A DNA stretch of 64,000 nucleotides, taken from Fratercula arctica. Its lineage: Eukaryota; Chordata; Aves; Charadriiformes; Alcidae. The stretch covers positions 57,554,885 through 57,618,884 of the forward strand of contig CANTUZ010000002.1 of assembly GCA_947846985.1 (NCBI GenBank). The letters are read 5' to 3'. Shown here piece after piece: positions 24,701 through 35,770 of this stretch. Positions within the stretch are counted from its first letter, which is position 1, and every line of letters starts with the position of its first letter. A model generated the notes under the pieces. It saw only the letters and a program-made list of their open reading frames with translations, was not told where the DNA came from and ran no database searches. A program made the position numbers and the translations under genes.

Positions 24701-27700
24701 CCCCCTTTATACTGCTGATGAGTCCCAGCTTTGTGTCCTTGATTAAAGAATTATGCAGAAGCAGATCCCCAGGATGAACTGCCCAGACATAATTAACAAA
24801 TAATTTTAAAAAAATAAAACTTATGTTGTGCACCAGGTAAAACCTGCCCTAGGTACTTTTCAAATCCTTAAGAAAGCCAGATGAGTAAACTGAAGTTGGG
24901 AGAAGATACAGAGCTACAACCACCATAATTACACCACTGCTTTAATGGGAAACCAACAGCAATTTTCCCCTAAGGCAGCACAATAGAGGTGAACGTAGCA
25001 AGACAGGCTTCGGTGGGACAGAGTTGCTTATGTGTTTGAGGTTACTCCATGACAGGCTGCATGAAAGATGGCATGGCCAAGTTTGTGCAAGAAGATGACA
25101 AAACAACAGATTAATTTGATTACCTGATAGAACAAAAAAAAAGACCAAAGAAAGTGAAGTAATTAGGCAAAGGCAAGTAGGGAAGAGCAAAGACACATGG
25201 GTTTTAAATGAGAAGGGATAGTTTGAACTAAACACTGATAAAATACAGGAAGCTGATAGAAAGGTATGACATAATCTGAATTACAAACAAAGTAATTATT
25301 TCTAGCAAAAACACTTTTGTAATGAAATATGTTGGGAGGAGAAGACAACTGAATCCAGGAAGGTCCAAGGAAGGAGGTTCTCCTCACCAAGGAGGGGGCA
25401 GATTCATGTTAAAGCAACATACGGAAGGTTAAACTGTATCTTTAATTTTAAGGTCCAAGGGAAAAAGATAGAAATTAAATTTGTTAAGGAAGAAATTGAA
25501 GAAAATCTGGATTCACAAAAAGAAAAAGCTCAACCTGAGAAACTTTTGGGAACAGAAATTTTCAGACAGAGAGGGAGAGGCAACCAATAACATGTTAAAG
25601 CAAATAATGATATAATTTCTTCTCACCTCAACCAAAAGCATTTTGTTTTCTTCACAGCTAACCTACCTTCTCCTGACCTATTCCTGTTGTTACAAATAAA
25701 TTCTTCATTCAGCAGAAACTATTCCCACAATACAATGCCTTATAAAATGGGTGTCAAATGTATTACAGAGTGCTGATGTTAAATCGACAACCAATCAATT
25801 ATATTTGAAGCATGCTGTCAGCTCACCTACCAAAAAAGCTCTGATTTACTAAACATGCTCGTCATTTTCTTTCGAGCACAATTCTCAAAACATACTCATG
25901 TTTTAAAACTGCGTACTAGAACAATGACAGAGAGACTTCTGCATGAAAGCCAACAGCACCGGAAGCCTACAATGCTTTCTCAAATAAATAGCAGACAAAT
26001 AACCCAGGAATCCCTTGACTGCTATGGGGCCCCAGTTTTCCGGCTGAATACCGGAGAGCTCAGAGATGCATCCCAGCTCCTATCACGGTAGCGCTTGCTG
26101 TGGTGATGTAGTCACACTGGCTGCAAAGAGATGGTTCTCTTGTCTCCCCAAAGAATAACTGATTCCCAGCCAAAGAAACATTAATACCAAGAGTGAAAAC
26201 AAACAGAAATAACATTGTTTCTTTTAGCCTTTTGCGTAACTTGCCTAATAATTATGAACTTAACAATTAACACATATAAATTGCTTTCTGGGTGGTAGTT
26301 TTCTACAGTCACAATAAACTTCCTTTTCTGTTACTAAATGTTAAACTCACTCGTTTGGATGGGACAACAGCAAGTGCATATATAGATGAAATGAATACAT
26401 ATTTCAGCTAATTGTGGGCAATATGCATCTGTTTTAAGATAATAATTTATATATTTTAGTTCTACATAGAATTTATCCTAGGTTTAATGAAATATTCCAT
26501 AAATATAATGTGTAATGTAATATAATGTATAAATGTAAATGTTATTTAATTTAATCTTTTATACAGGTGCACATATTTCTATATGTACAAACACACCTTT
26601 TAGGAGAAATTTGTAACTACATTTAGACTGCTCTTTGCATAATTTTCTGCATTTTTACAATGTCATTATGAATAAATGATAAGATGCTGAAAGACTGAGT
26701 GAAAAAGTTCATACTCTACAGCTCCCCAAGGTGTTAAGAACAGCAGAGTCAGGAAATGAGCAAACAAAATCTCGCTCTAACATTTAAATTCTAGTAATAG
26801 CAGCACATAACATTAAAAACTTCAAGTAAAAACAACTATGAGAACATAAGTAATATCTGGAAAAAACAAACAGAAGAACATGAACAGTTATATAACTTAC
26901 GTTTCACAAAACATCACAAATGTAATGTGAAGCTCACTACCCACTGATTTTGAAAATGCTGAGCCAAACAAACAGAGGGAAAACTTTCAATGATTTCTCA
27001 GAAGGCAATATTTTATGTAGAATATACAACAGTCTAGGCAAAAATCTTCATTTTCCCTTTCAAGACAGAATATTGTTCACTTAGCAGTTTGCCACCTAAA
27101 GTCCCCTTCTACCTCCATTTTGTAGGCAAACAGCATGAATTTCTTTCTGGTATTGAGTGAAGCTCCTCATTACTTGGCTGAAATTCAAAATATCATCCCA
27201 CTTTTGCCCAGATAGCACAGCCTGGACTTGTTCATCCTCTGCTGTCCTGCCGCAGCCAAAGAGCCCACTGCTCCTCTTTGTTTCATCCCCACTGTATCTC
27301 AAATTACCTGCTGCAGTCCAACTAAGCCTACTACATTCATTGCAAAACTTTTCCTAAATTTCATCAGTTAATGTCAAAGCACTGGACACATCTAAACCAC
27401 ATCTACTGCGGTAGTCCAGAGAAACCAGCTCAAAGACACAGTGCACTGTAATTCTTCCAAATATTGCCCTGCCCAACGTATCTCAAGTGCCTATGTTTTC
27501 CTACTGAACTGTCCCCATGTGCGGCAATCCTGTTCTCTGACCCATTCCACATCACCACAAACGGAGGGACAAACCATGGGAATATAGACAACTGATCTAT
27601 TCAAACATAAAAAGTCAATTCAAAGAGAATTTCCTCCAAAATATCATGTAAATGTACCTGAGAATTATAAAAGGTCCAATGAAAGAAATCCTGGCATTTG

Positions 27701-28619
27701 TATAACATCATGCTCACAAAAAGACATTCCAATAGCATTTTCTTTCATGTCTCTCTTCTCCCTTACAGTTCAAAGCATTGAAAACAACCCGCAGAAATAA
27801 AAGAGGGGGTTGGGGGGGGAGCAAAATTCATTAGTGACATGAAATAATTTGATTTTATGTCTAGAATTTACCATTACACTCATTTAGTCTTACTTCTACA
27901 TAGAGTACAGACAGCGGCATTTTACACACTAGCTCCAGAATTTAATCGATATCTTTAAAGGACTCTGCTGAAAAGCCTTACAGCCTGGAAGGTCTAAGCA
28001 ACACATCAAACAAAGCCATTAGATTTCCCTGATTGCAATTACAACCAACGCTGTTGAATTTTATCTGCAAACAGCCACTTTTAAAGAAAAAAGAAATGCA
28101 AAGCTAATGATCTGAATCCCGGTCACTGACGTATGACTTGCAGTTTCATTCAGAACTTAAAGACTGATAAACAGTCACAAGTTAAAAATTTCAGATCTTT
28201 TGGTGAATGCATACCTTTATTCTTTTTTCTTCTCCTTCTCTGCCTTTTCATGAATCCTTATTCAAAAGTGACACATTTGTTCAGTTCAGGGAGATTCTTC
28301 TCTCTGGAGGGGAAATAATTTTTATCAGTAAGACTCCCTGGTGATCAGGTAGACTTGGAACTGCTGTTAATCAGCCTTTTTGACATGGTAGCTTGAATAG
28401 CACTTCCCATGATGCTTTGTGTGCCTACCTTAATTCTTTCCTTTTGAACTCACCATGACTTATAGGTGTCTTTTTTTCCTTTTGTGTGTCTGAAGTTATC
28501 CCTCTATTAACTTTAATTGGAAAGGTACCTTTTGTTCCCCCGGAGTAGTCATATACTAACCACTGAACTCCCTAGGCTCAAATTTCTGGGGTAGCAAGAG
28601 TTCAGTTTTCTGATAACTC

Positions 28620-28640
28620 AAAAAAAAAAAAAAAAAAAAT
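28620..28640. repeat. Poly-A (21)
   Basis: Twenty-one consecutive A bases with no recognisable retrocopy on either side. Confidence 0.9.
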
Positions 28641-28860
28641 CAAAAAATCCCAGTAAAAGATTTGATGTCTTCATTATTGTTAATAAAATAAGTGATATTT
28701 ATGCTAAAGATTAACTGTTGTATCCATTTATATCAGCAAATACAGAGGCTTCTACTGCAAGTCATAGTGAGTTCTAAAGAAAATAATTAAGGGCAGACAC
28801 AAAGAATGGAACAGAACCCTGACCCTTGCCATTTGCAAACTGCAGTGAAATGTATGCTGC

Positions 28861-28880
28861 TAAAAATAAATAAATAAATA
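28861..28880. repeat. (TAAA)n microsatellite
   Basis: About five TAAA-type units, with the first interrupted by an extra A. Confidence 0.85.
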
Positions 28881-31236
28881 GCCATTTTCTGAAGCACTGG
28901 GAAAATTTAAGTTCTTTCATAGAAACAGAAGCAACAAAGCTTTGCTTCCTATAGACTTGTGCCTTCTCCCAAACTCCACTCACCCGCCCACATGATACCA
29001 CTGTCAGCAAGAGGGAGGATACACTCGGGCTAGCCTGCACCTCATTGTACTCCAATTAGCCATGCAGGACACCTGGATGGGGTGGTCAAGTAGTTACCAA
29101 CCAGAATATGTAGCAGCTGAGTTCTCATCTTTCCCTCAGCATTTGCTCTCCTTTAGGAAGTCCTCCCTGTCTCCAAGCTTCTTCCACAAAATTTGGCAGA
29201 GCTTTTGAGACTTCTGCTGCTCTTCCAGGTCTAGAAGAAGCTGCACTGAGACCCTAGAAGTTTCTGTGAAGGGAAAGGTAGACACGTGCTTTGGATATGA
29301 CACATTTCTTTAAGAAAGCTAACTAAAAGTAAGATATTATTATGCATTTTGTTGCATGCTGAAGAAATTTGTTCACATCTATTTCATGCCCTGATCACAG
29401 TCAAATAAAGTGCTAAAGAAACAAGACTGGGCTTCAAATCAGAAGCAATGTTTGAACCTTCACAGAAAGTTGAGTCTCATCGCCTTTATGCTTTTCAGCT
29501 GTATTTATCCCCAGAAAGTGACATAAGATTCATCTCTTCTTGATTTCCTTTGTATCAGAAGAAGAATTTGGACTAATGAGGGCCCAGGGCAGTAATCCAT
29601 CCACTTGTCCTGCCCAACAGCTCAGAAGACTCCAAGCTGTAGGGGCAGCTACCACCCTCTCAGTACTGACAGATGAAAAAAAAAAAAAAAAAGCCCCAAT
29701 AGTATATCAAGGATTAGCACATGGTCAATTGCCCACCCCTGTGGATGCACAAAATTTTGCCAGACAGCAACTTTTAGAGCTGATCCATTTCTTTCTACAT
29801 AGGGTATCTGGAGCCCTTTTTGTTTTCAAAGCAGCCATCTTAGGGCAGCTGGAGATAGTACTAATGCTTCAAGTAAGTGATAGCTTGAGTAAGCTTTCTC
29901 TTAGAAACTACTGGCCCTGTGTCATAGTCCTTTATGTCTGTCTATATAGGAGACAATTAAATTCACTGTGTTCATTACAAGGTCTCTCTTCACACCTTTC
30001 ATGAGTGACAGAGAGAAATTAACGTCCACTGTGCAGGCCACCTCCTTTCTCAGCTGAAATGAAGCGAATCATTTATCCTACTCTCCTAACCAACAACTAG
30101 CTAAGGTACAAGCAGATGTGACAGCTTTCTATGTGCAATGTTGACCAGATTAAATATACAACCACACCTTTAATACTCAAGTGTTTTTCTCTTCTCCTCA
30201 ATTCCTGACTGACCACAGCCTAAAATGCAGATAAAATTTAATTATGTTTTCAAATGGTCTAATTCAGCGTATGAAACTACCTGCACTTTTGATCTCCCCG
30301 CTCCATTTTTAGTATTGGCCATATGTTACAAACTCAAGTTGTTGTATCCTCCTAAGAATTACTGGACAAAACTTTCCTTTGCAAAAAGGCTGCCAGGCCA
30401 TGGGATAGGGTTACAATTGCATCCCTCCAGGTTTGTTGCAACTGAGTCTGTGAATTTACAGTGGACAGCCAGGATGCTGCAGGGAATCCTTTGGATAAAG
30501 CACATGCTTTGGATACATGTTGGCTCAGGAGCCCCACCTTGGGCACCCAGCACTGGCTGCAGGGCATGGGGTCCCCAGTGCCTGTTCACGCGGCAGCCAG
30601 TGCAGGAGGGTGGCTGACCTGCCAGCACCCCTCCCAGGGTTTATTTACCAGATATTTTACTTCCATAGTATCATTTAAGCATTTCAGGCAGAAAGCAAGA
30701 TGGAGAGAGCACTGCTATTTGAAGTGACCCGGTGCTTGTGAAAGGCACTGGGTGAAATGACCCACAAATAGAAAATTCCCATTTATTCACCTAAATTACA
30801 GACCCGGCAGATATTTGTTCACCAGGACCCCAAAAGCATCCCAACCCTGACCTCAAAGTGACGCCCTAAGAGGAAAGACTGCTGCGGTATCCCCTTCCCG
30901 AAGGCAGACCTGTCCAGCCCCATGCAGCGGTTACAGCAGCACATCCTGACCCCGATCCCTGACTTAGCAGGCCCACGTGTCAGCCACAGGGGACACAGCA
31001 TGGCTCTGGCTTCATTCCCCTGATGGGACCTGTGGTGGATTGACCTCAGCTGGCTGCCAGACGCCCACCCAGCCACTCCCTCACTCCCCTTCCTCAAACT
31101 GGACAGGATTTTGGGAAAATTAACATAATTTATTTCCAATTAAAATAGAGTTGGATGCTGAGACAAAAATTAAAACACCATCTTGCTCCCACACCCTCTT
31201 TTCCCTCAGGCTCACCTTCACTCCCAACTCCTCTAA

Positions 31237-31640
31237 CCCCCACCCGCGAGGGGTACCGGGAATGGGGGGCTGCGGTCGGTCCACACCAGCTCCTCTCCGC
31301 CCTCTCACGCTGTTCCCCTGCTCCGGCGGGGGCTCTCCACAGGCCGCAGCCCCCTCAGGAAAATCCACCTGCTCCGGCGGGGGCTCTCCAGGGAATCTCC
31401 GCGGGGGCCGCGGCCGGAGCCCCTCCTCCCGCTCTCCCCTCGGGGCTGGCGGGGCTGTTCCTCACGCTTTTCCCCTCACCGCCGGGCAGCCTCTGCCCGT
31501 TCTTAGCGGCGCTTTCCCCGAGGCGCCCGCCCGTGGCTGAGGGGCTCCGCCGTGCCCGGCGCTGGGGCCGTTGGAGCCGGCTGGGGCCGGCCCGGGGCAG
31601 CCCGGCCTGGCCCGGCCTCACACAGACCCCTGCAGCCCCG
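31237..31640. promoter_or_regulatory. CpG island, candidate promoter
   Basis: A block of about 400 bp stands out from the AT-rich surroundings by its G+C content and frequent undepleted CpG, for example GGGGGCCGCGGCCGGAGC near 31.40 kb and repeated CCGGC/GCCCGG words to 31.6 kb. GC-box-like GGCGGGG strings occur within the repeated CTCCGGCGGGGGCTCTCC unit. Vertebrate CpG islands usually mark promoters, so a gene or non-coding RNA probably starts here, but no start codon with coding features or first-exon donor could be assigned on either strand. The shoulders (30.85-31.2 and 31.65-32.8 kb) are also GC-enriched. The long frames across it (for example 31155-32099 plus) are explained by few stops in GC-rich DNA. 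Confidence 0.6.
31317..31390. repeat. 51-bp spaced direct repeat inside CpG island
   Basis: A 23-bp unit beginning CCTGCTCCGGCG and ending GGCTCTCCA occurs at 31317-31339 and 31368-31390. The two copies match exactly and contain GGCGGGGG (Sp1/KLF-like). This may be a duplicated promoter element. Confidence 0.8.
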
Positions 31641-34600
31641 CGCCTGCTGCTGGGCCCAGCCCAGGGCCACTCTGAAGAGCAACAGGATGGCCAGCACCTG
31701 TTCAGGGATTGTGGTATCATCGGGCCACTGGCAACAATACCTGTGGAGCGGAGGGGTCACTGGTGGCCCGGGGCCAGGGCTGATGGCACCTGCCAGAGGC
31801 AGCCTGTGGCCTGCCAGAACCCAGGCTGGTTTCTGGAAGATGTGGTTAGGGCACTGAGAGGAAGCAGCACAGAGAGAGAAATTATGTTTCTTAGAATCGG
31901 TGTATGTTTCCCTCCTTTCCCACCCAAAAAGGCAGTAGAAACAGAGCTTTCCTTACCATATAAACAAATTACTTTTTGGCGGGGCCGGGGTGGGGGGAAA
32001 CCCCAACACGCAGCAGCTTTCCCCAGTGTGATTCAACTCATCGGGCGAGTTCCTGGGAAAGCAGCCCTGCAAGAATTTTGGCCTTTAGGACTAAAGTAAC
32101 AGGCATTAATCGGAAGTGAATTAAAATGACCACCGAGCTAAAAGGAGATGCTCCAAACCATGATGACAGCAGCAGCCCTCTCTGCTGGGACTGCAAGGCT
32201 GCTGGGTACCGGCGCCGAAATCAGCTCATCTCCATCCCCCTGACTGCCAGATCGCCTCCTGTCCCAGCTAAGGCAACCCGCCGAGTGCCTGCCGTGCAAG
32301 TGGGAGATGTGGACGGGGACTGCTTAAAAGCGAACCCAGGCCTGGAAGTCTCTCCTCCAGCCCCAAAAGCAGCTGCTTGGGCACAAGCAAGGCCATGTGG
32401 AGGGTGGAAATAGTCTTTCCTACATGCTCTTTCCTGGGCTCCAAGAGAAAATAAGTTCTGCCATCAGGGGGGAAAGAGAAACAAGCTGCTAGCAGAGGTC
32501 ATTGCTATAGGACCTGCTGGCATGGATGTCATACACAGCTCTGCCCTGCACCAGCCGGCTCCTACGGTGCCGGCGGCCAGCATGGAGCCCAGGTGTGAAC
32601 TGCAGCATCTGCTGGAGGTGTCTCCCTGCCCTCCCACCCCACCTTCCTTAAAAACTTGCAAGCCAGGTGCCTTTTCTCCCCCAGGGAAATCTCCCTCTAA
32701 AGAAGGCACCGGAGATCTCAGGGGTGCAAAGAGCACAGCCGTCTCCGCAGGCTGCTCTGCAGCATTGGGCGGCCCCCAACCCCCTCCAGCTACGCAGCTT
32801 GTCTTTGAAACGGGCTGATGACTGATTATGGGAATCTTCCCCAGGCAGTACCCCCACACCATGACAACTCAATCATACTTCCATTTCTTTTTTAAAGTAA
32901 AAAATGGTTTTCCTGGACCAGTATGTTTATCAGTTAGAGTCTGAGCCAGTTATCTGCACAGGTTTACAGTATGCAGCCTAGAACCGTTAGATTTTTATCA
33001 CATCTTATGAAAATCATACGCAGCTTACTCTTGTAGCTGTATATTACAGGGGAAACCTGTATAGAGAGACCGGTTCTCCTTAGATTACTATCTCTGAATT
33101 GATGCTGTATGAGGCACAACTGCTTAAAAGGTTATAACTGATGTAATTTTTGCCATTACAGGTAATTTATGGCTCCTGTGTGTCTGACTTGTCAAATCTT
33201 CTTAGAGAGATCAAGCAGGGTCTGTTTGTCATATGCATTTATCTAACACTTGTTCCTCTGCAAGCTTCAAAACGCAATAGTTATTCTTTTCTTAGGTGTC
33301 AATTTTCTCCTGTACGTCTTGCCTCTTAGTCCTTGTAAATGTCCTCCTAACGCAAAACGCAGGGGTGCTCCAGCAGCAAATAAGAGCAAATAACTACTAC
33401 CTCTCTATGGGCATTTTTAAAAGAGAGAATTTTTTTCCTAAGCAGCGCTCCAGTCCTTCAGAGGGGACTGAAGTTGTGCACACAGACTTTTTGAAGCTCC
33501 AGCTGTGCCTTAAACCTTGCTGCATTATTTTCCCCTCAACTTTGCATAACTCTGAGCTGATCTCTGCCGCTGGAAAAGAAATCCTTCATGAAAAGTCCCG
33601 GAGAACAAAATACCCTTTCATTGGGTAAGGCAGGGGGATATGCCCATATCTGTGTACATCCTCGGCCCCTGCCTGCACATCAGCCTCCACTTCACCACAA
33701 GGCTGAGGACTTCAGCCCAGCCCTCATGTCCTGCCAGGTTTCCATTCTGTTTCCTTGTCTCACCTTGATGGAAGTCATGTTCTGCTGTACACGCTCAAGG
33801 CTAAACCCCAATCACTCATAAGATGACAAAAGTTGTGCTCGTTTATTGTTTACTCTGCGCAGATTTCACAGCGAGTTGAGCAGGCACAAAGGCAGGCCGG
33901 GAAGCTCAGGAGGGCTCAATGGCAATACCCACAGGACGGTTGAGGGGAACACAAAGCTCTCATGTTCTGCCCACACCCTGTTTTCTGCTGTGCAGACTCT
34001 TTGGGGTTACAATATCTTAGAGAGCATGGGAGACAGAGGCAAAATGTTAGCCAGGTAACAGGAGGGAGGGATGAGAGACATATTTTTCAAAAGGTCTGGG
34101 GATTTTGAGAAGCATTAGTCTGTATGAACCTCTTCAGAATAGCTGTGTAAAGGGCTCTCTTCATCCTGTTTCCCCAAGCATGAATGACCTGGAAATGAAA
34201 GGATGCACCTCTGCATCAGGCACAGGAATCTCCGAGTTTACGGAGAGGAAGGGGCACAGGAGAGTCCAGCTATAATGTGGTTTCAGCGCCACACGGCCCC
34301 ACTCCGTGGGCACACAGGGTGCTGGTGGGGAAATGAGTCACAGAGGGGCTGAGTAAAAGGAGGGTCCCCACTCCCCGCTTCCCTCACAGCACCGCAATGC
34401 ATCCTAGGTGGTGGCATGGGGGACAGTGCCTGGTCTGCTCCTTGGACCCTGCTGCCTGGCTGTGCAGTCATGTCCATATGCAATACACCACATGTGAGTA
34501 ATGTAAAAAGGTAAGGAGCCCAGCAGCATTCAGACACACTCATGTTTCACATTTATGGACTTTTTACCCATTTTGCTGTCAAAAAGCTGCATTTCTCAAT

Positions 34601-35626
34601 GGCTACGAAGTGTGAAGTGTCTGGAAACACACAGCACGCTCACTGTAGAGGAAAGAACTTTACAGAGGAGCTTTGCCAGTTTAACTCTACATTAGGTTTT
34701 ACCTTCCCATCAGGTATGAAATGGCAGGACACGCTTTAGCAGGTAGTATGATAGGAATGCTAGGGAGAAATAAATTAAATAAATAAAATTAAATAGTAAA
34801 TAGATACATCTAATTTATTTATTTAATAATACATAAACAGAAAATAATAAATTCTTATTTAAATAATAAATAAAAATAAATAGAATTGGAAGAACTATAC
34901 TCTGCTGAAGGTCAAGTTCTTTGAGTAAATTGACTGAATTGGGTATTTTCTTTGACATCATTTTTAACAGGGTTAACAGTACAGAAGTTTCGTGCAGAAA
35001 ATGAGACATATTCTGAAAAAGTACAAACAATGCTTCAAACCATATATGCAGAATGGAATTTCAGCTGCAAACACACCCAAAATCTAGGGTTCTTAAGAAC
35101 CAAGGATTTGGCCCAATAACACAATATGTATTTGAGAAATGCCAGTCTTTGGTTCAGAAACATCTAATGCCTGCAAAAACTGTTCCTCATATCAGGGAAA
35201 ACTTTGGTGTTTCCAATTGCTTGAAATGGCTTTAATGTAAGGTAGAATTAAAGACTGACAATCAAACATATCAATAAACTGTAAACTGCATTGGCATGTT
35301 ATAAATGATTTACATATCTGACTACAGGAACCTCAGAAGTATGTTAGTTGCAAAACATCACTAACAACCTCATAATTAATACAACTGGCACCCTGTTGAA
35401 AATATTGCCCAACTCTGTGGACATTTTGCATCCACATTTTTGAATCTTTCTAGACTATTTGAAAAAAATTCAAGTATATTTATTCAAAACTCATTAAAAG
35501 CCTAGTAAGTGTTATGATAAATAATTTGCTTCTTCACAGATTAATTTTAACACTCGCTTATTTTACCACACTGATTAAATCTATGTCTATCTCAAATATT
35601 ATTCAAGGTGCCTCAGGATCTTCCAC
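31641..35626. other. Non-coding DNA downstream of CpG island
   Basis: GC-enriched to about 32.8 kb, then AT-rich. Neither strand shows a recognised protein or transposon. Frames such as 32126-32413 plus and 32862-32464 minus are stop-poor GC-rich sequence without domain features. A local GC-rich patch recurs at 34.26-34.46 kb. Confidence 0.45.
34771..34883. repeat. AT-rich AAAT/TTTA low-complexity region
   Basis: Nearly pure A/T sequence of AAATAAAT-like words on the left and TTTATTTATT in the middle, so the parts are partly self-complementary and could form AT-rich cruciforms. Confidence 0.75.
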
Positions 35627-35657
35627 TTTTTTTTTTTCCTTTTCTTTCTTTCTTTCT

Positions 35658-35732
<75 letters not shown>

Positions 35733-35770
35733 CTCTTTCTCTCTTTCTCTCTTTCTTTCTCTCTTTTCCT
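35627..35770. repeat. (TTTC)n microsatellite, about 140 bp
   Basis: A T run leads into some 25 TTTC units, with TCTC-type interruptions clustered toward the 3' end. The pyrimidine-only strand is a candidate for triplex formation and length polymorphism. The serine/phenylalanine/leucine repeat frame across it is an artefact. Confidence 0.95.

Larger units (their letters stand above)
24701..31236. other. Unique non-coding DNA, no gene seen
   Basis: No gene is recognised. 25.1-25.6 kb is purine-rich on the plus strand and contains a 94-codon frame without a start codon. 26.38-26.58 kb is very AT-rich with repeated TAATGT/TATAATGT words. A 21-A run lies at 28.62 kb, a TAAA repeat at 28.86 kb and a 15-A run near 29.68 kb. 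From 30.5 kb onward the sequence becomes GC-richer on approach to the CpG island. Confidence 0.5.

Noticed and set aside
29540..30004. 154-codon plus-strand frame as a gene or retroelement
   Set aside because: Contains a translated A run (poly-lysine), no recognisable motif and no supporting context.
31155..32099. 314-codon plus-strand frame as a protein-coding gene
   Set aside because: It spans a CpG island where stops are rare; the composition is Pro/Ala/Gly/Arg-rich, overlapping frames on the other strand are equally open, and no domain is recognisable.
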